A DNA stretch of 64,000 bases from contig URBN01000002.1 in NCBI GenBank assembly GCA_900546145.1, positions 62,001 through 126,000 on the forward strand. Direction: 5' to 3'. This document shows positions 48,925 through 57,878 of this stretch, piece by piece; the stretch's first letter is position 1, and every line of letters begins with the position of its first letter. The notes below the pieces were generated by a model that was not told where the DNA came from, searched no databases, and was given only the letters and a program-made list of their open reading frames with translations. The DNA is from an uncultured Desulfovibrio sp. (GTDB lineage Bacteria > Desulfobacterota > Desulfovibrionia > Desulfovibrionales > Desulfovibrionaceae). A program made the translations under genes and the position numbers.

Positions 48925-49932
48925 ATGAAATCTCTGCGTTTTCTGGTTCTTGCCGCTGCGCTGGTCCTCAGCTACGCGGTGGCTGCAGCCGCAGCTCCTG
49001 TGAACTGCACGAAGAAAATTGAAAGCTTCGACTTCGTCGTGGACTATTCCGGTTCCATGATGAAGAACACCAAGCTGAAGAAGGATAAGATCCTTGTTGC
49101 GAAAGACATCATGCATCGCATCAATGCCGACATCCCGAATCAGCAGTTTAATGCCGGCCTTCACACCATTTCCCCGAACGGCACCATCCTTGCCCATGGT
49201 CCGTGGGAACGTTCCACGATGGACAGGGCTATTGATAAGCTGAAGAGCAATTTCGATGTCTTCGGCCGTATGACCTACATGGGCGACAGCTTTTCCAAGT
49301 ACCAGTCCTTCCTCAGCAGCATGAAGCGTGACGCTGCCATCATTCTCTTCACCGATGGTGGCAACAACAGCGGCGTGGATTTTGTTGACGTTGCCAGGCA
49401 GATTTACGCCCAGCAGCGCAACCTCACCATCCACATTGTTGACTTCTCCGAGACTCCCGACGAAAAGGCCAGCATCAAGGCCCTCGCCGCCCTCAACCCC
49501 AACGCCCAGTGCGTGAGGGCTGAAGACCTCGCCAAGAGCGATGCCGACCTCGAGCGTTTTGTCATCGCCGTGTTCTGCGGACAGGCCCAGAAGACCGAAT
49601 CCGTGATCGTTCTCCGTGGCGTTAACTTCGCCTTCGATTCCTATGCTCTTGACGCCAAGGCTCAGGGCATCCTGAACGAAGCCGCTGCCATCATCAAGGA
49701 GAACCCGGGCAAGCGCATCACGCTCCGTGGCTGGACTGACTCCAAGGGCTCTGACCGTTACAACGCCAAGCTCTCTCAGAACCGTGCCAACTCTGTTAAG
49801 AGCTACCTTGCCACCCAGGGTGTCCCGGCCAGCCGTATGGCTGCCATTGGCGCCGGCAAGTCCTTCAAGTACGACAACAGCACCGAAGAAGGCCGCTACA
49901 TGAACCGTCGTACCGAAGTGAGCTTCGACTAG
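48925..49932 (+). CDS. Exported VWA-domain / OmpA-like peptidoglycan-binding protein
   Basis: 335 residues. A Sec signal peptide (about 1-24, MKSLRFLVLAAALVLSYAVA) precedes a von Willebrand A domain with an intact metal-ion site DYSGSMM (D-x-S-x-S) and LFTDGGNNSG, and a C-terminal OmpA domain (about 228-335) with NFAFDSYALD, GWTDSKGSDRYN, LSQNRANSVKSYL and NRRTEVSF. The protein should be periplasmic or outer-membrane associated, tied to peptidoglycan, with adhesive or scaffolding behaviour. The frame is open to 48730, but GGGAGG lies just before ATG 48925 and the signal peptide starts there. Codons are strongly biased to G/C endings, hinting at high expression. Confidence 0.88.
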   Translation: MKSLRFLVLAAALVLSYAVAAAAAPVNCTKKIESFDFVVDYSGSMMKNTKLKKDKILVAKDIMHRINADIPNQQFNAGLHTISPNGTILAHGPWERSTMDRAIDKLKSNFDVFGRMTYMGDSFSKYQSFLSSMKRDAAIILFTDGGNNSGVDFVDVARQIYAQQRNLTIHIVDFSETPDEKASIKALAALNPNAQCVRAEDLAKSDADLERFVIAVFCGQAQKTESVIVLRGVNFAFDSYALDAKAQGILNEAAAIIKENPGKRITLRGWTDSKGSDRYNAKLSQNRANSVKSYLATQGVPASRMAAIGAGKSFKYDNSTEEGRYMNRRTEVSFD

Positions 49933-49956
49933 TTTCTTTATTCCACAGATACCTTT

Positions 49957-49988
49957 GCCCCGCCGGTGTCAGCCGGCGGGGCTTCTCT
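49957..49988 (+). terminator. Rho-independent terminator of the VWA-OmpA gene
   Basis: GCCCCGCCGG (49957-49966) pairs with CCGGCGGGGC (49973-49982), followed by a T/C-rich run TTCTCTTCTCT. The T run is not pure, so efficiency may be moderate. Confidence 0.8.
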
Positions 49989-50020
49989 TCTCTATTTTGT
50001 GATTCGAGGTCTGTTTTTTT

Positions 50021-50515
50021 ATGAAACTGCTTCATTCCTGCGCGGTTGCCGCCTTCTGTCTTCTTCTCATTGGCGGTTGCTCTTCTTCCGGCTCTGCTGC
50101 TGGGAGCGCTGCATCCGGGAAACCCGCCGTGGCATCCAATTCTGGTTCTGATAAAGTTTACACCGGAAAGGAAGCCAAGATTAAGGCTGAACTGGATCAG
50201 ACTGGTCGTGAGCTCGCTGGCCGCGCTGGCCGCACGCTTATGCCTTCCAAGTCCAAACCAAATGTGGTTAAGGCCGGCAAGAAGAATTATCTGGCCAAGT
50301 ATCTGACCGTTGATCAGAACAGTGTGACGACGAGCCTTCGCCCTGGCACGACCGCTTCGACTCCTTACGTCGGTGTCATCCAGTATGATGAGGTGACCAT
50401 GGAATGCCGTGGCGCCACCAAGGCTGCCGCCATGTCTTCAAGCGACTGCTCCAAGGTCAGCACAACCAGCCGCAAGGAACTCATCCGTTACGACGGCAAG
50501 AGCTGGCAGTTCTAA
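50021..50515 (+). CDS. Small lipoprotein of unknown function
   Basis: 164 residues. Clear lipoprotein signal: MKLLHSCAVAAFCLLLIGGC with lipobox L-I-G-G-C and lipidated Cys20, then Ser residues at +2 and +3. A Ser/Gly/Ala linker (about 21-42) leads to a basic helical region (about 45-90) and a beta-rich C-terminal part with an internal pair of cysteines (MECRGATK..SSDCSKV). I do not recognise the family. It lies 88 bases after the VWA-OmpA gene across a terminator and ends at its own terminator. GAGG lies about 13 bases upstream of the ATG, a longer spacing than ideal. Confidence 0.75.
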   Translation: MKLLHSCAVAAFCLLLIGGCSSSGSAAGSAASGKPAVASNSGSDKVYTGKEAKIKAELDQTGRELAGRAGRTLMPSKSKPNVVKAGKKNYLAKYLTVDQNSVTTSLRPGTTASTPYVGVIQYDEVTMECRGATKAAAMSSSDCSKVSTTSRKELIRYDGKSWQF

Positions 50516-50536
50516 ATTTTTCGTTTGATTGGTAAC

Positions 50537-50570
50537 AAAAAAGGCGGCCCTTCAAGGGCCGCCTTTTTTT
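50537..50570 (+). terminator. Bidirectional terminator between the lipoprotein gene and aroK
   Basis: AAAAGGCGGCCC and GGGCCGCCTTTT form a long stem with A and T tracts at either side (50537-50570). It can serve both converging genes. Confidence 0.93.
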
Positions 50571-50592
50571 GTGTCCGACCAGATGCGTTTTG

Positions 50593-51144
50593 CTAGCAGG
50601 AAGTGTATTTTTCAGGGAGCTGAGAGATGATCCAGTCGGCACACTGAGACGGTGTGCGGGTAGCGTCGCAGGCAATATCAGCGTACTTCGCGTAGAGTCT
50701 GCTGCGTTCCTCGCAGAGGGATTCCAGTGTCTGCCCTTTGGCGATGACAAGTCCGCGCTGGGGATTGCGTGAGACTCTCTCTTCGATGACCCGGAACGGG
50801 GCGTCCAGACGCACGATGAGACCGAGCTCCCGGAGCCGTTTCATTCCCTGATCGCGGTAGACGACCGACCCGCCTGTGGAGATGACAGTGCGGCTGGTAC
50901 GCAGGGAACGGATGAAGTCCGCTTCCATGTCCAGGAACGCGTCCCTGCTCAGGGCATCGGAAATATCCTGAAGTCTGGTGGCGTATGCCGCCTCTATGAG
51001 CGAATCCGTATCGATAAATGCCCAGCCGAGAGCCCGGGCCAGGGCAACACCTATGGTTGTCTTGCCGCTGCCAGCCATGCCGATGAGGCTTATGCAGGGC
51101 AGTGAGGCCTTTGGTTTCTTGAGCAGCTTGACATCTGTGGGCAT
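50593..51144 (-). CDS. aroK: Shikimate kinase
   Basis: 183 residues from MPTDVKLLKK. Phosphorylates shikimate at the 3-hydroxyl with ATP (aromatic amino acid pathway). Walker A GMAGSGKTT (about 22-30), DTDSLIE (45-51) binding Mg and shikimate, the Arg in FIRSL, and STGGSVVYRD with the glycine pair. The lid is at RNPQRGL. The frame is open to 51195, but AAGGAG lies 8 bases before ATG 51144. Single gene, convergent with the lipoprotein gene. Confidence 0.88.
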   Translation of the reverse strand: MPTDVKLLKKPKASLPCISLIGMAGSGKTTIGVALARALGWAFIDTDSLIEAAYATRLQDISDALSRDAFLDMEADFIRSLRTSRTVISTGGSVVYRDQGMKRLRELGLIVRLDAPFRVIEERVSRNPQRGLVIAKGQTLESLCEERSRLYAKYADIACDATRTPSQCADWIISQLPEKYTSC

Positions 51145-51224
51145 GAAGTTTCTCCTTTTGTGCCCTGTTTTCAGCCATGCCAGTGAACCTGTCAAGCCAT
51201 GGGCATCAAACAGGGGCCGGGCAC

Positions 51225-51253
51225 TTGACGTCTTTGAAAGTGCCGTGTAAAAA
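51225..51253 (+). promoter_or_regulatory. Sigma-70 promoter of the rpmH operon
   Basis: TTGACG (51225-51230) and TAAAAA (51248-51253) with an exact 17-base spacer. The predicted start lies about 115 bases before rpmH. Confidence 0.6.
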
Positions 51254-51376
51254 AGTCACTCCATAGCAGAGGGGGGAGACTATCGTCCTGCAGTCAGCCG
51301 AAGATTTTTCCCTTCCCGCTTTGCATCAGATTTTTCATAAAGATTCCCGGATCTCCGGAATATAAGGAGTTTTCAA

Positions 51377-51511
51377 ATGAAAAGAACCTACCAGCCCAGC
51401 AAGGTCAGCCGTGCGCATACCCATGGCTTCCGTACCCGCATGGCCACCAAGAGCGGCCGCGCTCTTATTGCCCGCCGCCGTGCCAAGGGCCGCAAGACCC
51501 TGAGCGCCTAG
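51377..51511 (+). CDS. rpmH: 50S ribosomal protein L34
   Basis: 44 residues, translated by eye because it is short: begins MKRTYQPSKVSRAHTHGFR, contains RMATKSGRALIARRRAKGR and ends KTLSA, a textbook L34. AAGGAG lies 8 bases before the ATG. First gene of the conserved rpmH-rnpA-yidD-yidC-jag-mnmE cluster; dnaA is not next to it here. Confidence 0.98.
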   Translation: MKRTYQPSKVSRAHTHGFRTRMATKSGRALIARRRAKGRKTLSA

Positions 51512-51513
51512 TG

Positions 51514-51930
51514 ATGGAGGAAACGGACGCCGCCAGGACCGGTTTTCCCCGGCGGGATGGCGTCCGGTATCCGCTGCCGAAAGAAAGTCTGATACGGAAA
51601 AACTCTGAATATACCCTGTGTTATACGCAGGGGCGCAGGCTCCATACCAGACATTTCCTTCTTTTTGTCCTGCCCGGGGCAGGGGAGCACGACAACGTTC
51701 GTATGGGAACCGCTGTATCCCGTAAAGTCGGGCATGCGGTGGTTCGCAATCGTATAAAACGCCTGTTGCGCGAATGCTTCAGGCTGTATGTCCGCGGGCT
51801 TCCCGTGCAGTCTCGCATTGTTGTTGTCGCCAACCGCAGTGCAGGAAGAGACTGTCTTACGCTTCCCGTTGTTGTTTCCGAGATTAAAAGCGCGCTAGAG
51901 AGCTATTTCCGCCTCAGGGAGGAAAGATGA
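51514..51930 (+). CDS. rnpA: Ribonuclease P protein component
   Basis: 138 residues. Helps the RNase P RNA process tRNA 5' ends. Family signature RKVGHAVVRNRIKRLLRECFR (about 70-90) with the RNR motif, preceded by LPKESLIRKNSEYTLCYTQGRR. The N-terminal ~20 residues exceed the common length. A GTG at 51511 overlapping the rpmH stop, or this ATG three bases later, are both possible; a start further in cannot be ruled out. It overlaps yidD by 4 bases (ATGA). Confidence 0.9.
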   Translation: MEETDAARTGFPRRDGVRYPLPKESLIRKNSEYTLCYTQGRRLHTRHFLLFVLPGAGEHDNVRMGTAVSRKVGHAVVRNRIKRLLRECFRLYVRGLPVQSRIVVVANRSAGRDCLTLPVVVSEIKSALESYFRLREER

Positions 51931-52172
51931 GGCATTTCTTGCGCGCTTTTTTTGTTTTACCTATCCGCTTTTACAAATTCTTCATCTCTCCGATACTGCC
52001 GCCTGCCTGCCGTTACTACCCCACCTGCTCTGAATACGCCCTTGAAGCCATCATGACGCATGGCCTTCTGCGCGGCACATGGCTGGCAATCAAGCGGATC
52101 GCGCGTTGTAATCCTTGGGGCGGATCTGGCTACGACCCTGTTCCTCCGCCGCGTCACAAGGATGTCTCCTAA
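51927..52172 (+). CDS. yidD: Membrane protein insertion efficiency factor YidD
   Basis: 81 residues. The YidD signature is complete: LPIRFYKFFISPILPPACRYYPTCSEYALEAI with the two conserved cysteines, then HGLLRGTWLAIKRIARCNPWGGSGYDPVP. A small amphipathic protein at the inner face of the membrane assisting YidC insertion. ATGA overlap with rnpA and 14 bases before yidC. Confidence 0.95.
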   Translation: MRHFLRAFFVLPIRFYKFFISPILPPACRYYPTCSEYALEAIMTHGLLRGTWLAIKRIARCNPWGGSGYDPVPPPRHKDVS

Positions 52173-52186
52173 GGGGAATACTTTTC

Positions 52187-53845
52187 ATGCAAGACGGTAA
52201 AAATCTTATCATTGCCATCATTCTCTGCCTTATGGTTGTGGTGGGCTGGTCCTACCTTGGCGAAAAAATGGGCTGGGCTCCCAAACAGGATCCCCAGAAA
52301 ATAGAAGAAGCTCAGAAGCAGCAGCAGGAACTTGCGGCGAAGCAGAAGGCCGAGGCGGAAGCGAAGGCTCAGGCTGCGGCCAATCCCCTGCCCCTGTTTG
52401 AACCTTCCGAAGGGAAGGACGTGAAAATTTCTACGCCGCTTTATACTGCTACCCTGTATACGGGGGGCGGCATCCTGCGCTCTTTCGAGCTTGATAAGTT
52501 CAAGGCTACCGTCGAAAGAAATTCCCCTGATGTGAACCTGGTCAACAAGGCCTCCGCCGCCATGGCTCCTCTTGGTCTTGTGATCAACGGCCAGCCCTCC
52601 TGGAGCAGCGGCCAGTGGAACACCGACCTCAGAGAAGATATTACTGTACCCGATGGACAGACCCGGACAGTCACCCTTACCGGCAAAATCGGTGATCTGA
52701 ATGTTGTCCGCGAACTGACCTTTGACGCTTCCACCTACGCCATCCGCGAAAAAGTGAAACTGACCCCCTACGGCCAGGCTCCTGTGTCTGTGCGCGTAGG
52801 CTACACTGTTGGCGCAGACGCCAGCAACGCTCATGGCGGTCAGTATGATTCCATGCGCGTGGGCTGGGATGAAGGTGGCAAACTCAAGGAAGAGACCAGT
52901 GAGGATACCCTGAAGAATGGCGTCATGGCCACGGGTGATATCCTCTGGGGCGGTGCCATGAGCACCTACTTCCTGGCTGGCGTCATCCCCGGCAATGCCA
53001 CGGGGGTCACCTTCAAAGGTGTTCTGCAGAACGGCGTTTATCGTGCGGCTCTTGAACAGGCTCCGATTACCGTTTCTCCCGGACAGGAATCTGTTGTTTC
53101 CGTGTCTTACTGGTTCGGTCCAAAGGATCGCAAGATGATGGCTGCGGCCAGCGAGGAACTCGCCAAGAGTGTAGACCTGGGCATGTTCAGCATTATCGCC
53201 AAAGGTCTGCTCTGGATTCTTGAATTTTTCCACAAATACGTGGGCAACTGGGGCGTTGCCATCATTCTCCTGACAATCCTTATTAAGGTTGTCTTCTGGC
53301 CTCTGACGGCGAAGAGCTATTCCTCCATGGAAAAGATGAAGGAACTCGGACCCATGATGCAGAAGATCAAGGATAAGTATAAGGACGACAAGGAAGCCAT
53401 GAACAAGGAAGTCATGGCTCTGTACAAGACCTACGGCGTGAATCCCGCCAGCGGATGTCTTCCCCTGCTTATTCAGATGCCAGTGTTCTTCGGCCTGTAT
53501 CAGGCTCTTCTGACGTCCATTGAACTCAGGCACGCCGACTTTATCACGTACCTGCCCTTCACGGATAAACTCTGGCTTGTCGACCTGTCCGCCAGGGATC
53601 CCTTCTACATTACGCCCATCATTATGGGCATCACTATGCTTTTGCAGCAGCGCCTTACGCCTCAGGCCATGGATCCGCGCCAGCAGAAGATCATGATGGT
53701 TCTCCCCATCGTGTTTACGTTCCTTTTCCTGGCTTTCCCCTCCGGCCTGGTTATCTACTGGCTCTGCAACAACGTCATCTCCATTGGCCAGCAATGGTGG
53801 ATGCTGCATAAGGGCTCGAAGAAGAAGCACGCAAAAGCACGCTAG
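52187..53845 (+). CDS. yidC: Membrane protein insertase YidC
   Basis: 552 residues from MQDGKNLIIAII. N-terminal transmembrane helix (about 6-24), a charged Gln/Lys/Glu/Ala-rich linker (about 35-70), a large periplasmic beta domain (about 80-340), then the conserved core of five helices: WILEFFHKYVGNWGVAIILLTILIK, LKELGPMMQKIKDKYKDD coiled hairpin, NPASGCLPLLIQMPVFFGLYQAL and PSGLVIYWLCNNVISIGQQ. Ends with a basic tail (KKKHAKAR). Gram-negative type with the large periplasmic domain. AAGGGG precedes the ATG; the frame upstream belongs to yidD. Confidence 0.97.
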   Translation: MQDGKNLIIAIILCLMVVVGWSYLGEKMGWAPKQDPQKIEEAQKQQQELAAKQKAEAEAKAQAAANPLPLFEPSEGKDVKISTPLYTATLYTGGGILRSFELDKFKATVERNSPDVNLVNKASAAMAPLGLVINGQPSWSSGQWNTDLREDITVPDGQTRTVTLTGKIGDLNVVRELTFDASTYAIREKVKLTPYGQAPVSVRVGYTVGADASNAHGGQYDSMRVGWDEGGKLKEETSEDTLKNGVMATGDILWGGAMSTYFLAGVIPGNATGVTFKGVLQNGVYRAALEQAPITVSPGQESVVSVSYWFGPKDRKMMAAASEELAKSVDLGMFSIIAKGLLWILEFFHKYVGNWGVAIILLTILIKVVFWPLTAKSYSSMEKMKELGPMMQKIKDKYKDDKEAMNKEVMALYKTYGVNPASGCLPLLIQMPVFFGLYQALLTSIELRHADFITYLPFTDKLWLVDLSARDPFYITPIIMGITMLLQQRLTPQAMDPRQQKIMMVLPIVFTFLFLAFPSGLVIYWLCNNVISIGQQWWMLHKGSKKKHAKAR

Positions 53846-53855
53846 GGAGGAGGTC

Positions 53856-54791
53856 ATGGAAGGATTCAAGGAATTCCATGGCAAGAATCTTGATGCGGCC
53901 ATAAAGGATGCCTGTTCATACTTTGATACCAGCCGGGAGCGTCTCGAAATTGAGATTCTTCAGGATGCCAGAAGCGGTATTTTCGGTATAGTCGGGGCCC
54001 GCAAGGCAATTATACGCGCCCGCCGCGCCCGTCTCAGGGATGCTGTGGAAAGCGTGCTTGGTGAGCATTACGGCCACAGGGAAACTCCTGCTGAGGCCGT
54101 TCCGGCACAATCCGAAAAGAGGGAGCCACCGGCTCCCGCCGCTGAAGGAGCCCCTGAAGTCCAGAATCCTCCGGCGGCTCCGTCTCCTGAGCCGCTGAAG
54201 GAACCTCCTGTTCTGACGCCCCCTGATTCCAGGCAGGAAAGCGTACCCGCAGAGGATGAAGGCGCCGGGGAGGAACCGGCTGATCCGGAGGACTCTCAGC
54301 ACTTCACTCCCTTTGAGGAAGTTGATCCGGCTATTGCGGAAAAAGAGGCCCTTGAGGTCATACGCAACCTGATCCGGCCCATTATCGGAACAGAGGCTGA
54401 ACTCAGGGCCAGCGTTGGTGTCTCCCGCATTCAGGTCAGCGTGAACGGCGTGGACGACTGCGGACTGCTCATTGGGCGTGAAGGCATGACGCTCGCCGCC
54501 ATCCAGTACTTCGCTTCCCGTATCGTCTCCAGGAAACTGCAGGCTTCCATACGCGTTCAGCTTGACGTGGGAGACTACCGGGAACGTCAGGGCGAGAAAC
54601 TGAGGGAATTGGCTCTGGCTCTGGCCGAGAAGGTCAGGCAGACCGGACATCCGCTTTCCACACGTCCCCTGTGTTCCTATCACAGGCGCATTGTGCATTT
54701 GTGCCTGAAGAATGTGGAGGGGATCCAGACGCGCAGTCAGGGAGAGGGTGCCAAGAAGCGCGTTGTTATTATGCGCAGGAAGCCGGAGTAG
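53856..54791 (+). CDS. jag: Jag/KhpB-type RNA-binding protein
   Basis: 311 residues from MEGFKEFHG. Jag_N domain (about 1-50: KEFHGKNLDAAIKDACSYF, EILQDARSGIFGIVGARKA), a long Pro/Glu-rich linker (about 85-165), a KH domain (about 175-245) with GLLIGREGMTLAAIQYFAS, and an R3H domain (about 250-311) with RPLCSYHRRIVHLCL. Binds RNA; commonly co-encoded with YidC. GGGAGGAGG lies directly before the ATG. It is 10 bases after yidC and 6 before mnmE. Confidence 0.93.
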   Translation: MEGFKEFHGKNLDAAIKDACSYFDTSRERLEIEILQDARSGIFGIVGARKAIIRARRARLRDAVESVLGEHYGHRETPAEAVPAQSEKREPPAPAAEGAPEVQNPPAAPSPEPLKEPPVLTPPDSRQESVPAEDEGAGEEPADPEDSQHFTPFEEVDPAIAEKEALEVIRNLIRPIIGTEAELRASVGVSRIQVSVNGVDDCGLLIGREGMTLAAIQYFASRIVSRKLQASIRVQLDVGDYRERQGEKLRELALALAEKVRQTGHPLSTRPLCSYHRRIVHLCLKNVEGIQTRSQGEGAKKRVVIMRRKPE

Positions 54792-54797
54792 GGCGGT

Positions 54798-56210
54798 ATG
54801 ACGAAACAATCTTCTGGAGAAACGACCATCGCTGCCCAGGCCACGGCCCAGGGTAGCGGGGCCATAGCAATCGTCCGCCTCTCCGGTCCGGCTTCTCTCG
54901 ATATTGTGCGCAGAATATTCCGGCCGGCTTCGGGTAACACAGACAAATTCGTTCCCTGGAAGTTACGCCATGGACGCGTGCTCGATGCGGACGGGGAGCC
55001 TCTGGATGATGTCCTTTGTGTTTTCATGCCTGCGCCGCATACGTATACGGGGGAGGACTGCGCCGAAATACAATGCCATGGCGGTCAGGCTGTCGTAAAT
55101 CAGATCCTGTCTTCCTGCATCGCGGCTGGGGCCGAGCCGGCGCGCCGCGGCGAATTTTCCTACAGGGCCTTTCTCAATGGAAGAATGGATCTGAGTCAGG
55201 CCGAGGCAGTGGCAGAGATGATCTCCGCTCCCGGCAGAGAAGCCATGCGGCTTTCCCTGAAGCGTCTGGACGGTACGCTCGGCCGGCGGGTGGACGAAGT
55301 GCGTGAAAGCCTTGAAGAGTGCCGGGTACAGATGAGCCTCGCCGTGGATTTCCCTGATGACGAGGTGGAGACTCTGCCCCGTGATCATTTTGCAGACGTC
55401 GTACGGAATGCGGTTTCCTCTCTCGGGAGACTGCTTACGGGGGCACGCAGGGCCAGACTGGTGGAAAAAGGCGCCCATGTCGTTTTGGCAGGAGAAGTGA
55501 ACGCCGGCAAGTCCAGCCTCATGAATGCTCTGCTCGGGCGCAGCCGTGCCCTTGTCACCAGCATACCCGGTACGACACGGGACTTTCTTGAGGAAGATTT
55601 GGAACTGAACGGGCTGCCTGTGCGTATTGTCGATACGGCTGGTCTGCGTTCTGCCAGTGACCCCGTGGAAGCTCTGGGCATTGAGTCGAGCCGAAGGCAG
55701 ATTGGAGACGCTGACTGTCTTCTTTTTGTGGTAGACGGAGCGGCTAACACCGACCCTGAGGCCTATCTCCGCTCGGATGTTTTTCTCGATGCCTGGAAAA
55801 AAAGCGGGACATGTCCGTTTCTGCTCGTCTGGAACAAGACGGATCTCAGACCTGCTCCTTCTTTCCTGAAAGACTGGAAGGGAGACGGCTCGCGTCCGGC
55901 AGCCTGCGTCGCCATTTCCGCCGAAAAAAGTGTTAATCTTGACGCACTTGCTGAGAGCGTACGGTCTTTCCTCATAAAAGACGCACCTCAGGGAGAAGAT
56001 GTCGCTCCGAACATACGTCAGACAACGTCACTTGAGGCAGCCCTGAATGAATTAAACGGGCTTTTAGGTGACATTGCTGATGGATTGCCATATGATGTTC
56101 TTTCGGTCAGGCTCGATCTTGCCTGTGTGCATCTGCGGGATGTTGTCGGTCTCGGAACTTCGCAAGATGTCCTGAACCGTGTTTTTTCAAGTTTCTGCAT
56201 CGGCAAATGA
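54798..56210 (+). CDS. mnmE: tRNA modification GTPase MnmE
   Basis: 470 residues. With MnmG adds a carboxymethylaminomethyl group at wobble uridine of tRNAs. N-terminal formyl-THF-binding domain (TIAAQATAQGSGAIAIVRLSGP), helical domain, inserted GTPase domain with G1 AGEVNAGKSS, G2 IPGTTRDFLEE, G3 DTAGLR and G4 NKTD, and the invariant C-terminal FCIGK whose cysteine is needed for modification. Part of the yidC cluster. Confidence 0.97.
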   Translation: MTKQSSGETTIAAQATAQGSGAIAIVRLSGPASLDIVRRIFRPASGNTDKFVPWKLRHGRVLDADGEPLDDVLCVFMPAPHTYTGEDCAEIQCHGGQAVVNQILSSCIAAGAEPARRGEFSYRAFLNGRMDLSQAEAVAEMISAPGREAMRLSLKRLDGTLGRRVDEVRESLEECRVQMSLAVDFPDDEVETLPRDHFADVVRNAVSSLGRLLTGARRARLVEKGAHVVLAGEVNAGKSSLMNALLGRSRALVTSIPGTTRDFLEEDLELNGLPVRIVDTAGLRSASDPVEALGIESSRRQIGDADCLLFVVDGAANTDPEAYLRSDVFLDAWKKSGTCPFLLVWNKTDLRPAPSFLKDWKGDGSRPAACVAISAEKSVNLDALAESVRSFLIKDAPQGEDVAPNIRQTTSLEAALNELNGLLGDIADGLPYDVLSVRLDLACVHLRDVVGLGTSQDVLNRVFSSFCIGK

Positions 56211-56265
56211 TGCATCAGCTCGGTCCGGCCATCTGAGGCAGCTCTGAGTAAGGCGGGTGGTAGCA

Positions 56266-56880
56266 ATGGACCTTGATGTGTATCGCAGAAGGATGAGCAG
56301 CGAGGAAATCAACGCCCTTCCCCTCGTTCATTATGAAGGACCGATCACGCTGATCCGCACGACTGGCGAACTCGCGAAGGCCATTGAGGACATTGGACAG
56401 GATCCCGTGCTCGGCTTTGATACGGAGACGCGTCCGACATTCCGCAAAGGGCGGGTGAATCCGCCGGCGCTTATCCAGCTGGCTACGGCGGGACATGTGT
56501 ACCTGATCCAGCTTTCCTGGCTCCCGCTGGGACAGGCTCTTACCTCCGTATTTGCCAATCCCCATCAAATCAAGGCCGGGGTCGGCATCGGTGAGGATAT
56601 GCGTGAACTGGCCAAACTTTACCCTTTCACGCCGGCGGGACACGTAGATCTTGGACGCATTGCCTACCAGCATAAAATCTGGAGCAGGGGCCTTAGGCCG
56701 CTCACGGCGAACTTCTTCAGACAGCGCATTTCCAAAGGATCTCAGTGTTCAAACTGGAGCCTCAGGGAACTGAGCGAGAAGCAGATGGTTTATGCTGCCA
56801 CGGACGCCTGGATAGGCCGCCGCCTTTTCATGAAGATGCGGGACCTCGGGCTTGTGGATACACTTGCCCAGGAACCCTGA
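56266..56880 (+). CDS. DEDDy-type 3'-5' exonuclease (RNase D-like domain)
   Basis: 204 residues. Exonuclease motifs: I FDTETRP (D-x-E), II VGIGEDMREL (D), III YAATDAW (Y-x3-D), so all four metal-binding acids and the Tyr are present. The stretch RGLRPLTANFFRQRISKGSQCSNW is typical of the small RNase-D/WRN-exo-like family. Lacks HRDC domains of true RNase D. Substrate (tRNA or DNA ends) not determined. ATG 56266 is preferred to GTG 56257 because AAGGCGG lies at a usable distance. It follows mnmE by 55 bases on the same strand. Confidence 0.88.
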   Translation: MDLDVYRRRMSSEEINALPLVHYEGPITLIRTTGELAKAIEDIGQDPVLGFDTETRPTFRKGRVNPPALIQLATAGHVYLIQLSWLPLGQALTSVFANPHQIKAGVGIGEDMRELAKLYPFTPAGHVDLGRIAYQHKIWSRGLRPLTANFFRQRISKGSQCSNWSLRELSEKQMVYAATDAWIGRRLFMKMRDLGLVDTLAQEP

Positions 56881-56907
56881 TTGTTCGTCCATGGACGTAA
56901 CTGACGT

Positions 56908-57867
56908 ATGAAAGAAGACCGGAGAGATACGAACCCAGAGGCCGTGGCTGTCCTGACAGCCGGTGAGGCGGATGACGGGTGTCGTGTTGACGCCCTTCTT
57001 TCCCGGCTTGTTCCGGGTATGGGTGTGCGCGGCAGGCGCAGGTTTTTAAAGGAAGGAAGGGCGCTTCTGAACGGGCGTCCCGTGAAAGCCGGAACCTCAG
57101 TGCGCGCGGGAGACCGTCTGGAAATCGTGCCGCAGAAGGTGTCTTCCTCCTCCATGCCTGAGGCAAGGCTTCTGACCCGCAGAGGTGGCTTCTGCGTTTT
57201 TTTCAAGCCAGCGCTTCTGCACACGGTTGCCCTGGCCGGCAGCGGAGAAGGAGCCGGCGCCAGCCTGGAAGGGCAGATCACAGGCCTGCTTGGAGGTCAG
57301 AAATGCTGTCTTCTCCAGCGCCTTGATTTTTCCACGTCGGGCCTGGTCTGCGGGGCTACAGATGAAGATTCTGCGTCTCTCTTCAGAACTTCTGAACGGG
57401 AAGGCCGTGTAAAAAAATGCTATGTCTGCCTGCTGGAAGGCCGTGCCACAGAGAATGTTCATGTCAGACGGCGCCTTGTTTCCTCGGGCGGTGCCGCCGT
57501 GCGCGTGCTCCCCGAGGATGATCCCAATCCGGTACGGTCAACGTTTTTTCATCCTCTTCTTTCCTTTACAGAGGCCGAATGCCGGCCTGAAGGCAGCCGG
57601 GAAAGAATGATTACCCTGGCCGGCTGCGTCATACACCGGGGCTTCCGTCATCAGATTCGCGCCCATGCCGCGTCTCTTGGGCTGCCTCTTTATGGTGACA
57701 CGCTTTACGGAGGAAAAAAGGCCGGATGGGGACTGCCTTTTTATCTGCATCATGGTTTTCTCTCCTTCGGCGGCATGACGTTCAGCGTTTCCCCGGACTG
57801 GGAGCTGGCATCCTTTATTCAAAAAAAAGCCTGCGAATGGTTTACAGAGTGCGCTGGAAAGGGCTAA
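56908..57867 (+). CDS. RluA-family pseudouridine synthase
   Basis: 319 residues. A possible S4-like N-terminal domain (about 20-78: RVDALLSRLVPGMGVRGRRRFLKEG, VRAGDRLEI) precedes the catalytic domain, where the RLD of the active-site motif is kept in LLQRLDFSTSGLV (the usual preceding His is Gln). Other marks: FFKPALLHTV, KKCYVCLLEGR and GFRHQIRAHAASLGLPLYGD. Isomerises uridine in rRNA or tRNA; target uncertain. 27 bases after the exonuclease gene, so probably in the same transcript. Confidence 0.85.
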   Translation: MKEDRRDTNPEAVAVLTAGEADDGCRVDALLSRLVPGMGVRGRRRFLKEGRALLNGRPVKAGTSVRAGDRLEIVPQKVSSSSMPEARLLTRRGGFCVFFKPALLHTVALAGSGEGAGASLEGQITGLLGGQKCCLLQRLDFSTSGLVCGATDEDSASLFRTSEREGRVKKCYVCLLEGRATENVHVRRRLVSSGGAAVRVLPEDDPNPVRSTFFHPLLSFTEAECRPEGSRERMITLAGCVIHRGFRHQIRAHAASLGLPLYGDTLYGGKKAGWGLPFYLHHGFLSFGGMTFSVSPDWELASFIQKKACEWFTECAGKG

Positions 57868-57878
57868 CTTAGCCGGGA

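Noticed and set aside
51145..51376. Replication origin near rpmH
   Set aside because: The cluster often lies by oriC, but no DnaA boxes (TTATCCACA-type) or dnaA gene are visible here.
52169..53902. A 577-codon frame antisense to yidC
   Set aside because: Shadow of yidC; it also crosses the yidC-jag junction and shows no conserved motif.
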